From the NCBI GenBank assembly GCA_001940645.1, contig MDVS01000047.1, forward strand, positions 62,001 to 126,000: 64,000 bases of DNA. Direction: 5' to 3'. Below are positions 53,049 through 61,311 of this stretch, one piece after another (the stretch's first letter is position 1; every line of letters starts with the position of its first letter). The translations under genes and the position numbers were made by a program. This stretch comes from Candidatus Heimdallarchaeota archaeon LC_3 (GTDB lineage Archaea > Asgardarchaeota > Heimdallarchaeia > Hodarchaeales > LC-3). The notes beneath the pieces are model-generated. The model had not been told where the DNA came from and made no database searches. It saw only the letters and a program-made list of their open reading frames with translations.

Positions 53049-53357
53049 CTGAATAATTCTGATAAGGAATTAGTCCTCCCAGGAAAAATCAACAGTATAA
53101 TACACGAACCTACTAGATTGATGATGATTTCTTATCTGTATGTGACCGTTAATGCTGATCTGATTTATTTCAAACGAAAAACTGATCTTTCTTGGGGTAA
53201 TATTTCGACTCATGCTTCAAAACTTGAAAAAGCAGGATACGTTAAAATAAACAAGACATTTCGGAACAAAAAACCTGTTACTATTCTTGAAATAACAGAT
53301 GAAGGGAAAAAAGTTTTTGATAATTATAGAAAAACAATGAAGAAATTTATTGGATAA
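53049..53357 (+). CDS. Winged-helix (MarR/PadR-like) regulator, apparent CTG start
   Basis: A 102-aa protein. In-frame ATGs at 53118 and 53121 fall inside the first helix of the winged-helix domain, so they cannot be the natural start. Reading upstream gives KELVLPGKINSIIHEPTRLM, the standard first helix of this family, beginning at CTG 53049, 7 nt after GAGGAGG (53035-53041). The domain continues LSWGNISTHASKLEKAGYVK as the recognition helix, FRNKKPVTILEITDEGKKVF as the wing, and a C-terminal helix. No ATG, GTG or TTG exists between the previous stop and residue 22. It is in an operon with the membrane protein; autoregulation through the nested repeat at 52332 is likely. Confidence 0.85.
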   Translation: MNNSDKELVLPGKINSIIHEPTRLMMISYLYVTVNADLIYFKRKTDLSWGNISTHASKLEKAGYVKINKTFRNKKPVTILEITDEGKKVFDNYRKTMKKFIG

Positions 53358-53866
53358 AATTAAATTAATTTGAACAATTAGAGATCATATTTTCTTTTTC
53401 GAAAGCTTCGTATCAACTTCAACAAATTGATTTAGAATCATTAAGGGAATTACTATCAAAATTGAAGTAAATTTTAAATGTTACAGCTGTTCTCATATTT
53501 ATTCGTCAATAATTGTCCTTTTGTGGAATATTTGATGGGTTGATCCTATGGAAGGATATAAAATTATCCTCTGAATGCTAAAATAAGGTAGGAAAACCTA
53601 ATTAAAATAAGCATAACTTAATTGTTTTTGATAAATCTTCTAACTTTGACCAAACTTTTAGTACCATTTCAGCATTTTTAGATAAAGAAAAACAAAGATA
53701 AGATAGAGCTATAATGTAGTTAGCACTAATTGAGTGTTTTTTATTTGGTTTTACTTAAAATAACTTAAAATAATAAAGAACAAAATAAAAAATGTTCTAC
53801 GTTTGTCAGTAGAAATTAATTTTCGATAATAAAACACATTAAACAGGATAACTGATGTGAAAAATA
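53358..53866. other. Intergenic region before the malic enzyme gene
   Basis: A 509-bp AT-rich gap between co-directional genes. It has small inverted elements such as ATCCTATGGAAGGAT (53546-53560) but no open frame of coding quality or tRNA-like fold that I can support. Confidence 0.45.
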
Positions 53867-55210
53867 ATGAGTGAAGCTTCATTTGATGCAGGACACGAAA
53901 AAAAGGATGCTCTGGTGAAATATACAGATCAGGACGTATTAGATTATCATTCTAAGAATTTCCCCGGAAATGGTAAAATTTATATAGGAAGCAAGACATC
54001 CCTTGCTACTACACTAGATTTAACTTTAGCCTATTCTCCAGGTGTAGCAGTTGCATGTAAAGTTATTGAGAAAGAAGAAGAAAAAGTCTATGATCAATGC
54101 GCTGTAGGTAATACTGTTGGAATAATATCTAATTGCACGCGTGTATTAGGACTAGGAGATATTGGACCAAGAGCAGGATTACCAGTAATGGAAGGAAAAG
54201 CCATACTTTTTAAGGGCTTTGGTTTCATAGATGCCTTTCCTATAGTTCTTAATGAAAAAGATCCCGATAAAATTATTGATCATTGTGTCGCAATTGCTAA
54301 ATCCTTTGGAGGAATTAATTTAGAGGATATTCGTAAGCCCGATTGTTTTAAAATAGAGGAAGAAGTTCAGAAACGTGTAGATATCCCTGTGTGGCATGAT
54401 GATCAATGGGGTACTGCTCTGGTGACAGTTGCTGGCATTATCAATGCTTTAAAAGTAGCAGGCAAGAAATTCAAAGATGCTAGAATCACTATGACTGGAT
54501 CTGGTGCTTCTGGTATCGCTATTTCAAGAATGCTCTTAATGGCTGGAATTCAAGGAAAAAACCTTATTCTTAATGACCGTAATGGTGCTGTTTATGAAGG
54601 TCGACCCAAAGGGATGGATTTTGCTAAAGAAAAAATAGCTAAAAACACAAACCCTGATCATCTCGAAGGCGATTTAGCTACAATTGTTAAAAAATTCACC
54701 CCTGATATCATGATTGGTGCTTCTAATCCTAAAATGTTCACCGCTAATATGATTAAAGATATGAATGGTCCCCCAATAATTTTTGCTATAGCTAATCCAG
54801 TTCCAGAAATCTGGCCAGAGGATGCTTTTGATGCTGGCGCAATTATTTGTGCTACAGGACGTTCAGATTACAAAAATCAGATCAATAATGTCTTAGGTTT
54901 TCCGGGTGTATTTAGAGGTGCTTTGGATGTTCGCGCTAAGACTGTTAATAAAGAAATGAAGGTTGCAGCAGCTAATTCTCTCGCGGATAGTGTTCCAGAG
55001 GATCAATTAAGTAAGGACATGATTATTCCATCACCCTTAAACCATAAAGTCTACTTGGAGGAAGCGGTTGCTGTTGCTGAAGCAGCGATGAGGACAGAAA
55101 TCCACAGAATTAACAGAACAGCAGATTGGATACGAGAACACTTCGAAAAACTTAGAAACTTCTATATGGATAATGAAAATCCAATAATTGAAAAGAGAAA
55201 GAATTATTAA
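53867..55210 (+). CDS. NAD(P)-dependent malic enzyme
   Basis: A 447-aa short-form malic enzyme that decarboxylates malate to pyruvate. The N-terminal domain has AYSPGVAVACKVI, NTVGIISNCTRVLGLGDIGP and PVMEGKAILFKGFGFIDAFP. The metal-binding region is INLEDIRKPDCF followed by PVWHDDQWGTALVTVAGI. The Rossmann part has TGSGASGIAISRMLL and SNPKMFTANMI, then NPVPEIWPEDAF. Standard short bacterial/archaeal forms are 390-440 aa, so this is normal length; it lacks a C-terminal phosphotransacetylase domain. The cofactor (NAD or NADP) cannot be judged. ATG 53867 is likely, with GTG at 53856 out of frame. It is monocistronic. Confidence 0.95.
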   Translation: MSEASFDAGHEKKDALVKYTDQDVLDYHSKNFPGNGKIYIGSKTSLATTLDLTLAYSPGVAVACKVIEKEEEKVYDQCAVGNTVGIISNCTRVLGLGDIGPRAGLPVMEGKAILFKGFGFIDAFPIVLNEKDPDKIIDHCVAIAKSFGGINLEDIRKPDCFKIEEEVQKRVDIPVWHDDQWGTALVTVAGIINALKVAGKKFKDARITMTGSGASGIAISRMLLMAGIQGKNLILNDRNGAVYEGRPKGMDFAKEKIAKNTNPDHLEGDLATIVKKFTPDIMIGASNPKMFTANMIKDMNGPPIIFAIANPVPEIWPEDAFDAGAIICATGRSDYKNQINNVLGFPGVFRGALDVRAKTVNKEMKVAAANSLADSVPEDQLSKDMIIPSPLNHKVYLEEAVAVAEAAMRTEIHRINRTADWIREHFEKLRNFYMDNENPIIEKRKNY

Positions 55211-55602
55211 AATTAATAATCCAGCTTTTTATTTATCCCTGATTTCTTATTTTCCTTTTTTTATCCTAATTTAATCCTCTTTCTTCCGTCGGTTACTAAT
55301 CATCCATGCTATAATAAAAATAACTAAAATTATTATAAAGGGAATTAACAAGGGGAAGTATAAGAAATCATTAGTTGTGGTAGTATGAGTTCTTAAATAT
55401 TCAAACGGATCAAACGAAGAGGTAGAAGAATTATGAATATTGCTTAAAAATATTACTTCAAAATTATATCCGATATAAGAAACTAAAATAATTATATTTA
55501 TGATTCAAGGTAACATTTCATTTCGAACCACTAATTAATTTTATTTCCAGTAGTATTTTAATTTATATTTCTATATTTATCGGAAAAAAGTTGTAGGTGT
55601 CA
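55211..55602. other. Intergenic region with a small membrane frame
   Basis: A 392-bp region between malic enzyme and a minus-strand zinc-HTH gene. The minus-strand frame at 55271-55504 is listed separately. Outside it I see nothing of note beyond a T-rich stretch just after the malic enzyme stop. Confidence 0.45.
55271..55504 (-). CDS. Possible small two-helix membrane protein without standard start
   Basis: An open frame of up to 78 codons bounded by an in-frame TGA. The C-terminal part is a membrane helix followed by a basic tail: YFPLLIPFIIILVIFIIAW then SNRRKKED, preceded by a Ser/Thr-rich stretch NSSTSSFDPFEYLRTHTTTN. A first hydrophobic stretch INIIILVSYIGYNF starts right after the stop. 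No ATG, GTG or TTG is available at the 5' end (ATC, ATA and ATT are) and no SD is evident. It looks like a C-terminal membrane anchor of archaeal surface proteins, so it may be a decayed remnant instead of a gene. Confidence 0.35.
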   Translation of the reverse strand: MINIIILVSYIGYNFEVIFLSNIHNSSTSSFDPFEYLRTHTTTTNDFLYFPLLIPFIIILVIFIIAWMISNRRKKED

Positions 55603-55959
55603 TTAATTTAAAATTTCGATCTCGATATATTTCATACTATTATTAAATAATGTTTTTAGTTGTTCAAAAGTATAATATCCTTTTTTATCTTTTTTATATC
55701 TATTAATAACAGTTCTTACTGTGTTATAATTAATATCGAAATTTTCATGTATTTCCTTCATGCTATATCCATGTTTTTCGAAAAGATTTAGGATTAAAGT
55801 GTGAGAAAAGCTGACTGATAGCAATTTAGCTAATTGTTCCAAAGGTAAATCTTCAAAACATCCTGAGCATATTGAGTCAACTAAATCCTCAGTTTGGAAT
55901 TTCCTCCCACAATAAATACATTTACTTTCATCCGTTTCAGCAATGATTTTGATATTCAT
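55603..55959 (-). CDS. Zinc-ribbon plus HTH protein
   Basis: A 118-aa protein. The N-terminus has a four-cysteine zinc knuckle (CIYCGRKFQTEDLVDSICSG, about residues 14-33). A helix-turn-helix-like region at about 60-95 has YSMKEIHENFDINYNTVRTV followed by INRYKKDKKG. A Zn-binding N-terminal domain with an HTH suggests a small transcriptional or DNA-binding regulator. The C-terminal helix (TFEQLKTLFNNSMKYIE) may make dimers. No neighbour suggests a target. It starts with ATG at 55959. Confidence 0.65.
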   Translation of the reverse strand: MNIKIIAETDESKCIYCGRKFQTEDLVDSICSGCFEDLPLEQLAKLLSVSFSHTLILNLFEKHGYSMKEIHENFDINYNTVRTVINRYKKDKKGYYTFEQLKTLFNNSMKYIEIEILN

Positions 55960-56149
55960 AAAAATTCAACTAGGTGTTTGAAAAATTCTAATTTATAAGA
56001 ATAATTTTGTTTCAAATGAAACATGGCAATTTATATACTTTCTTGTTTAGATTACTTATTTAAGACTTATATACTAAAAAGACATTCATTATAAGCTTTT
56101 TTCTTCAAGAAAATTGTTCATAAAACAAATATAAAGAGTAAGATTCATA

Positions 56150-56929
56150 TTATTTGATTACCTTTTCATACTCATCAACAATTTTTGGCAATATTTCTCC
56201 GCTTTTTTCCTTAAATAGTGCTAATCCTCTCTCTCCTATTCCTGTTGGTTCGGGATTTATCTCAACTACCGGTACTTTTCGATTTAATGCTGTCATAACG
56301 ACTCTATATGGTAAAGTTGTTTGTAGAGTTGTTCCAACAACAAATAATATATCTAATCCACTAGCTAAATGTGAAACTGTTTGAATTTTAAAAAATGTTT
56401 CATCATATACTTCATCAAACCATAATACGTGTGGACGTGCTAGTGCTTCACATTCTGGACAATGAGGTAGCTGTTCATCATCCGGAATATTATAAAGTGA
56501 ATTTGTACAGGAATTCACACATCTCATGTAATTAGTATTTCCATGAATTTGGTAAGTTTTTTCTAAAGTTGATCCTGCTCGCAAATGTAATCCATCTACA
56601 TTCTGCGTAATTAGATGAAATTTTTTACCAACCGCAGAATTTATCAGTTTTTCTAATTTTGCGCTTGCATAATGCCCTGGATTAGGAGATGCGTCTTTAC
56701 AAACTCCTCTTCGATAATGATACCACTCCCATACTAGTTCTGGTTGTTGATGAAAAGTGGATAAGGTCGCTAACTCCATTGGATGATAATTTTTTGAACC
56801 TTTCTTCCAATAGCCATCGTTTCCTCGAAATGTTGGTATTCCCGATTCAGCTGAAATTCCTGCTCCTGTTAAAATAACAATGTGTTTGGAAGTAGCCATA
56901 GTTGCTATTACTTTATTAATATCAGTCAT
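56150..56929 (-). CDS. Sir2-family NAD-dependent protein deacylase
   Basis: A 259-aa sirtuin. The Rossmann motifs are ILTGAGISAESGIPTFRG and TQNVDGLHLRAG; the catalytic His is in QIHGNTNYMRC. The zinc site uses two Cys pairs (CVNSC and CPEC). The end of the pocket is VVGTTLQTTLPYRV and PVVEINPEP. It is full length for a class U/III archaeal Sir2 and can remove acetyl or other acyl groups from lysines such as chromatin proteins. It overlaps the preceding TFS gene by 4 bp (ATGA-type coupling), so the two are co-translated; pairing with a transcription factor may link acetylation and transcription. Confidence 0.93.
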   Translation of the reverse strand: MTDINKVIATMATSKHIVILTGAGISAESGIPTFRGNDGYWKKGSKNYHPMELATLSTFHQQPELVWEWYHYRRGVCKDASPNPGHYASAKLEKLINSAVGKKFHLITQNVDGLHLRAGSTLEKTYQIHGNTNYMRCVNSCTNSLYNIPDDEQLPHCPECEALARPHVLWFDEVYDETFFKIQTVSHLASGLDILFVVGTTLQTTLPYRVVMTALNRKVPVVEINPEPTGIGERGLALFKEKSGEILPKIVDEYEKVIK

Positions 56930-57327
56930 TTCTCATCCAAACTCAAAGGTTTATCGATTCCTACCTTTTGAACATAATTTGGTCTTCTAAAACTGTGTCC
57001 ACAATTTAAACAAAACCATATTGTTTTTCCAGGTTCATCTCCTCGTGTAGACATTAGATGTTTTGTTAAATAGAATGATTTGCAATTTAGACAACTAGAT
57101 CCATAAGTTCTTTTCCCATACTTTTCTGTTAGTTCTTTTATTTGTTTTTGTCTATCTATTATTACCGTTTCATGTTGTTGCCCTAAATCTGACTTTATTT
57201 TATATTCATTTTCATCAATTTTTATATTATCCAGAAATCCACATCGATTACAAAAAGACCTTTTATTATCATTCTTATCTTTTTTTAGAAAAATAATTGA
57301 TTTACAGTTAGGACAAAACTTAGGCAT
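56926..57327 (-). CDS. TFS/RPB9-like transcript cleavage factor
   Basis: A 133-aa protein with two zinc ribbons. The N-terminal ribbon is FCPNCKSIIFLKKDKND...FCNRCGF; the C-terminal one is CLNCKSFYLTKHLM...WFCLNCGHSFRRP with the functional acidic loop STRGDEPGK. The Asp-Glu in this loop is the pair that rescues backtracked polymerase in TFIIS/TFS. Normal archaeal TFS is about 100-110 aa; this one has about 25 extra residues in the linker (GQQHETVIIDRQKQIKEL). It is translated from ATG at 57327 and overlaps the Sir2 gene by 4 bp. Confidence 0.9.
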   Translation of the reverse strand: MPKFCPNCKSIIFLKKDKNDNKRSFCNRCGFLDNIKIDENEYKIKSDLGQQHETVIIDRQKQIKELTEKYGKRTYGSSCLNCKSFYLTKHLMSTRGDEPGKTIWFCLNCGHSFRRPNYVQKVGIDKPLSLDEK

Positions 57328-57402
57328 AATATCAACTTAAAGAGAAAATTTCACTGAAATCTGTTTATAAACAAATCAAAGTAAATTTTATTGGCGAGTA
57401 TG

Positions 57403-57831
57403 TTATACCTCGTTTGATTGTACATTCGTTACACCACTAATATGTTTCAATTCTCCAACGATGTCATCGACATCAACAGTTTCAGGATTTGTTTCTTTTA
57501 ATTCTGTTGGATTTTCTATGAAGCATTCATAAAAACAATTCTGATCATCAGCAAAACAAACTCCACTTGAGTAAAGTAATTTTGCATAACATTGTGATAG
57601 AATTTCTACTACATTATCAATAAAATCATCTTTTAACTCATCAATATGGATAGTTATTTTGTAAGATTTCGCAGTCTTAGTAGGAAGAATACGGATTATC
57701 CCTTGTTTTGAAGAAAAGACTATTATAGCGTTTTTTTCTTTGTTCTCTGTTATTAATGCTTCAATGAAATTTTTTGGTAGTTCCACAGGATTACCATCGA
57801 TTTTAACGATTTTCCCAAGGGTTACATACAA
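57403..57831 (-). CDS. Uncharacterised protein with AbrB-like and ACT-like parts
   Basis: A 142-aa protein. The N-terminal half (VTLGKIVKIDGNPVELPKNF, then AIIVFSSKQGIIRILPT) has a strand pattern like an AbrB or PRC-type dimer domain. The C-terminal half (YKITIHIDELKDDFIDNVVE, LLYSSGVCFADDQNCFYECF, KHISGVTNVQS) fits a regulatory ACT-like fold. I do not recognise the exact family. It lies 75 bp upstream of TFS on the same strand, and may or may not share a transcript. The start is ATG at 57831. Confidence 0.55.
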   Translation of the reverse strand: MYVTLGKIVKIDGNPVELPKNFIEALITENKEKNAIIVFSSKQGIIRILPTKTAKSYKITIHIDELKDDFIDNVVEILSQCYAKLLYSSGVCFADDQNCFYECFIENPTELKETNPETVDVDDIVGELKHISGVTNVQSNEV

Positions 57832-58117
57832 GTTTTAACCAATTCCTAATGATATTATTAATTTGAAAAGAAAAATCTTGAAGAATATAATTTTCAGCTC
57901 TTTATAAGTAGCTTTCCTAAAATAAACCGTTGAAATTACAAATATATTTACCTATCTTTATTTTTTATTATTCTATACTCCTAGATTAGTTTTTATCAAA
58001 TGAATATTCGTTTAAAATTTTTTTTAAATTATTGATTAAAGAATCTTTTTCAGGTATGTTTTAAAATTTTGTTAACAAATAAGATTTTAGAAAAAGAGTC
58101 TTTCAAAAACAAGGAAA

Positions 58118-59464
58118 ATGGTTAATAGTAGTAAGTTTTTGTCAAAGAGGAATAATACTTTGTCTAATAGATATGAAACTGAAATTAGTGAAATTTTTAG
58201 TGAAGAATATGTTTTCGAGATTCAGTTACTTATTGAATCTTCTTTAGCTCAAGCAAATGCAAAAAATGGATTCATTGAGGTTTCCCTAGCTAACGAAATC
58301 AAACAATATTGCCAAAAACAATATGTAAAATATGACAGGGTCAAAGAATTAGAACAAGAAGTTAATCATGATATTATGGCTTTGGTTTTAGCTATTTCTG
58401 AACAATGTTCAACCGCTGGGGGAGCTGTACATTTTGGAGCAACATCTAATGATATAAAAGATACTGTTCTAGGTTTACAATTAAAGAAATCTAGAGAAAT
58501 TTTAATTAAATCTTTAAAAATTTTAATCAAAACTTTGATCAATAAAACTGAGCAATATTCAGATATAATATGTATCAGTCGAACTCATGGTCAACATGCT
58601 CTCCCGACCACTTATGGATTTAAGTTTGCAAATTTTCTGAATGAATTTTTACTATGTTATGATCAATTAGTTAACGCTTCTGTTAATTATGGAAAAATTA
58701 GTGGAGCAATAGGTACGTATGCATCTTTCAATACAAATAAAGTTGAAGAATTTGTTCTATCTAAATTAGGACTCCAACCAGTAGCTATAACAACACAAGT
58801 AATTCCAAGATCTATATTTATTCCATTTCTTAGTGCTCTCGTTAGTATAACTGGTGTTGCAGAACGTTTTGCTAAGGAAATAAGGAATCTGCAACGAACT
58901 GAAATTGGGGAATTATTTGAAGAATTTGGTGGAAAACAGGTTGGATCATCAACAATGCCTCAGAAAAGAAATCCACATAAATCGGAGAGAATATGTGGAC
59001 TTGCAAGAATCATAAGATCTCTATTTCAAGTTGGAGCTGAAAATATCGCTTTAGAACATGAGAGAGATTTAACTAATTCTGCTCCAGAAAGAATCGAATT
59101 CAGTACTATGATAACATTAACACATTTTATTCTACTTGAATTAATCAATATAATTTCATCACTATCTTTAGATTCTAATAATATTGAAAAAAATCTTCGA
59201 ATCACCAAAGGGAGACATAATACTGAAAAATTAATGCTTAAGCTTACATCATTTATTGGACGACAAGAAGCTCATAAATTACTTTCACAATTATCAAATA
59301 AAGATGATTTTAAACATGCAATTATAACTAATGAAATAATTCGAAAATACATTCCATCTATAGACAAAGAAATTGATGATATTCTAGATCCAGAGCAATA
59401 TATTGGATTATCTAAAAAGAAGACCAAAGAAATTATTCTTTTAGCAAATTCTAGACTTAATTAA
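58118..59464 (+). CDS. purB: Adenylosuccinate lyase
   Basis: A 448-aa member of the fumarase/aspartase superfamily that acts in both IMP and AMP synthesis. The signature loop is GSSTMPQKRNPHKSERICGL. Other motifs are HFGATSNDIKDTVLGLQL, the catalytic His in ISRTHGQHALPTTYGFKFAN, and LEHERDLTNSAPERIEFS. The length matches the archaeal/bacterial family. It starts at ATG 58118 with AAGGAAA 4-10 nt upstream. It is followed by folD after 119 bp, so a shared purine/one-carbon role is consistent, but no operon is certain. Confidence 0.95.
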   Translation: MVNSSKFLSKRNNTLSNRYETEISEIFSEEYVFEIQLLIESSLAQANAKNGFIEVSLANEIKQYCQKQYVKYDRVKELEQEVNHDIMALVLAISEQCSTAGGAVHFGATSNDIKDTVLGLQLKKSREILIKSLKILIKTLINKTEQYSDIICISRTHGQHALPTTYGFKFANFLNEFLLCYDQLVNASVNYGKISGAIGTYASFNTNKVEEFVLSKLGLQPVAITTQVIPRSIFIPFLSALVSITGVAERFAKEIRNLQRTEIGELFEEFGGKQVGSSTMPQKRNPHKSERICGLARIIRSLFQVGAENIALEHERDLTNSAPERIEFSTMITLTHFILLELINIISSLSLDSNNIEKNLRITKGRHNTEKLMLKLTSFIGRQEAHKLLSQLSNKDDFKHAIITNEIIRKYIPSIDKEIDDILDPEQYIGLSKKKTKEIILLANSRLN

Positions 59465-59583
59465 TAATTATTATTATTTGGTAAGATGGAAATTTTACTT
59501 ATGAATTTTAATAATTCTATTTGAGTCTTAAAACTAACCTCATTAGAAATTATAAAATAATATTTTGATTGTGTTAATAGGAA

Positions 59584-60432
59584 TTGATTAACGTGAATCC
59601 TACAATTTTAGATGGAAAAGCTACCTCATTAGAAGTTAAAGAGAGATTAAAGAAAAGAGTTGAAAAATTACCAAAAGCACCAACTTTATCAATAGTCTAT
59701 GTTGGAAATGATCCAGCATCAGCAGTTTATACTCGAAATAAAGTTAAAACCAGTAAAGAAATAGGAATTGACGCTACATTACATCGTTTTGAAAAAATTT
59801 CCGAAGAAGCTTTAATTGACTTCATTGAACATGCTTTGGAAACTGATGATGGTATTATTGTTCAATTACCGTTGCCAAATGGAATGGATGAAGAAAAAAT
59901 ACTTGATACAATTAAGCCTGAACAAGATGTGGATGGATTGCATTGGAAAAATATTGGAAAACGAATTCTTGGTGATAAGGATGCTTTCTGGCCCTGTACG
60001 CCTCTTGGGATTATTGAAATCCTTGATAGGTATAAAATTGAAATAGAGGGAAAGCATGCTGTAGTTATCGGCCGTTCCAATCTTGTTGGTAAGCCTATCG
60101 CTTCTTTGTTAGAAAAGAGAAATGCTACAGTAACTCAATGTCATTCACGAAGTAAGCCTATTTCTCGCTATACTTTAGATGCTGACATAATCATTACTGC
60201 TATAGGTATCACTAAGTTTCTTAAAGCTGATATGATTAAAGAAGGGGTAATTATTGTAGATGTAGGAATTAATAGAGATGAAAACGGCAAACTCTGTGGA
60301 GATGTAGATTTTAAAAATGTCAAAGACAAGTGTAGTTATATTACACCCGTTCCAGGTGGTGTAGGACCTATGACGGTAGTTGAATTAATGTTTAATACTG
60401 TTTTATCTGCGGAAAAAAAATTGAATCATTAA
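59584..60432 (+). CDS. folD: FolD, methylenetetrahydrofolate dehydrogenase/cyclohydrolase
   Basis: A 282-aa bifunctional enzyme that converts 5,10-methylene-THF to 10-formyl-THF. The folate pocket is PTLSIVYVGNDPASAVYTRN followed by KVKTSKEIGI, with the catalytic Lys after the Tyr. The LPLPNGMDEEKILDTIKPEQ block and DVDGLHWKNIGK follow. The NADP loop is AVVIGRSNLVGKPIASLLE, and the C-terminus TPVPGGVGPMTVVELMFNT is standard. The start is TTG at 59584 (ATTG, with GGAA 4 nt upstream). Presence of folate-linked FolD in an archaeon points to tetrahydrofolate use. Confidence 0.96.
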   Translation: MINVNPTILDGKATSLEVKERLKKRVEKLPKAPTLSIVYVGNDPASAVYTRNKVKTSKEIGIDATLHRFEKISEEALIDFIEHALETDDGIIVQLPLPNGMDEEKILDTIKPEQDVDGLHWKNIGKRILGDKDAFWPCTPLGIIEILDRYKIEIEGKHAVVIGRSNLVGKPIASLLEKRNATVTQCHSRSKPISRYTLDADIIITAIGITKFLKADMIKEGVIIVDVGINRDENGKLCGDVDFKNVKDKCSYITPVPGGVGPMTVVELMFNTVLSAEKKLNH

Positions 60433-60562
60433 AACGCTTTGCTTTTATTATTTCTCTTTAATTTCAAGCTATAAATTGTTGTTTAGTTTTACGGGTTTTT
60501 TATAAGTTCAAATCAATATATTTTTAAATCATATATATTAAAAGTATATTTGATAATAGATT

Positions 60563-61267
60563 ATGAACCACAAAGAAACAAGCCTAGATCCAGAAGAATT
60601 TCTAAATTTATTAGGGAATACTTATAGAAGGCAGATTATCAAACTATTATCCTCAAGAAAATTATACCCACAGCAAATATCTGAAATATTAGGTATAACA
60701 CCCAGTGCAGTCAAAAAAAGCCTTAACATTCTTGAAGAAGCAGGATTAGTAATCAAAAAAGAAGTAGACAGAGGATCTTCAGGTGGTAGACCCTTACAAT
60801 TCTTCTCTGTAGAAAAAAATTTTAGTTTTTCATTTGACATGTTTAATCCGAGTTTAATTAGAATTGTAGCACTAGTTCCTGATGAATCTAATATACTTAA
60901 ACGACGAATAAAACATCCAAAAGAGCAAATTTATGAAAATTTTCAAGAAATTTTGAAAATTCAAGATGAATTATTAGAAATTGAGCAAGAAAGACTTGAG
61001 AGATTAAAGAAACGTGAACATTTGTACGAATTCTTAAGAGATATCTCAAAAGATCTGTTTCCCTCTAATTTTGTTAACATTTTTCGTTCCATGCTTGAAT
61101 TAAAAGGAAATCAATGGTTTTCAAGACAAGATATTGAGCAAGAACATGGAATAAAAAGTGAAGAGACGTCTAGGATTCTTAAAGATTGGGAACAACTAAA
61201 TCTCATAGATATTGACACACAGGACTGGACTAATCCCAAGATAAGATTTAAAATTGGCAATTATTAA
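60563..61267 (+). CDS. ArsR-type winged-helix regulator upstream of CDC48
   Basis: A 234-aa protein of the same architecture as the regulator at 24449. The winged helix covers residues 12-75: LGNTYRRQIIKLLSSRKLYP, then ILGITPSAVKKSLNILEEAG, then VDRGSSGGRPLQFFSVEKNF as the wing. A coiled coil (about 120-160, EILKIQDELLEIEQERLERL) precedes a C-terminal domain with a second winged-helix-like stretch (SRQDIEQEHGIKSEETSRIL). A TATA-like run TATATATTAAAA lies about 25 nt before the ATG, so a leaderless mRNA is likely. CDC48 follows 44 bp later with its own strong ribosome-binding site and may be co-transcribed. Confidence 0.82.
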   Translation: MNHKETSLDPEEFLNLLGNTYRRQIIKLLSSRKLYPQQISEILGITPSAVKKSLNILEEAGLVIKKEVDRGSSGGRPLQFFSVEKNFSFSFDMFNPSLIRIVALVPDESNILKRRIKHPKEQIYENFQEILKIQDELLEIEQERLERLKKREHLYEFLRDISKDLFPSNFVNIFRSMLELKGNQWFSRQDIEQEHGIKSEETSRILKDWEQLNLIDIDTQDWTNPKIRFKIGNY

Positions 61268-61297
61268 TTAAAAAATAAATTTTGTGTTGTAGATATT

Positions 61298-61303
61298 AGG
61301 AGG
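61298..61303 (+). promoter_or_regulatory. Perfect Shine-Dalgarno that fixes the CDC48 ATA start
   Basis: AGGAGG at 61298-61303 is complementary to the 16S anti-SD and ends 8 nt before ATA at 61312. The next in-frame ATG is 330 bp further on. This is the best-placed ribosome-binding site in the window. Confidence 0.75.
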
Positions 61304-61311
61304 ATTAAAAA

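Noticed and set aside
53546..53560. ATCCTATGGAAGGAT imperfect hairpin as a regulatory RNA
   Set aside because: Too short and isolated, with no conserved partner. It may be chance in an AT-rich region.
55515..55535. GGTTCGAA-like word (TTCGAACC) as a possible tRNA T-arm
   Set aside because: The flanking bases do not form a T-stem, acceptor stem or anticodon arm on either strand.
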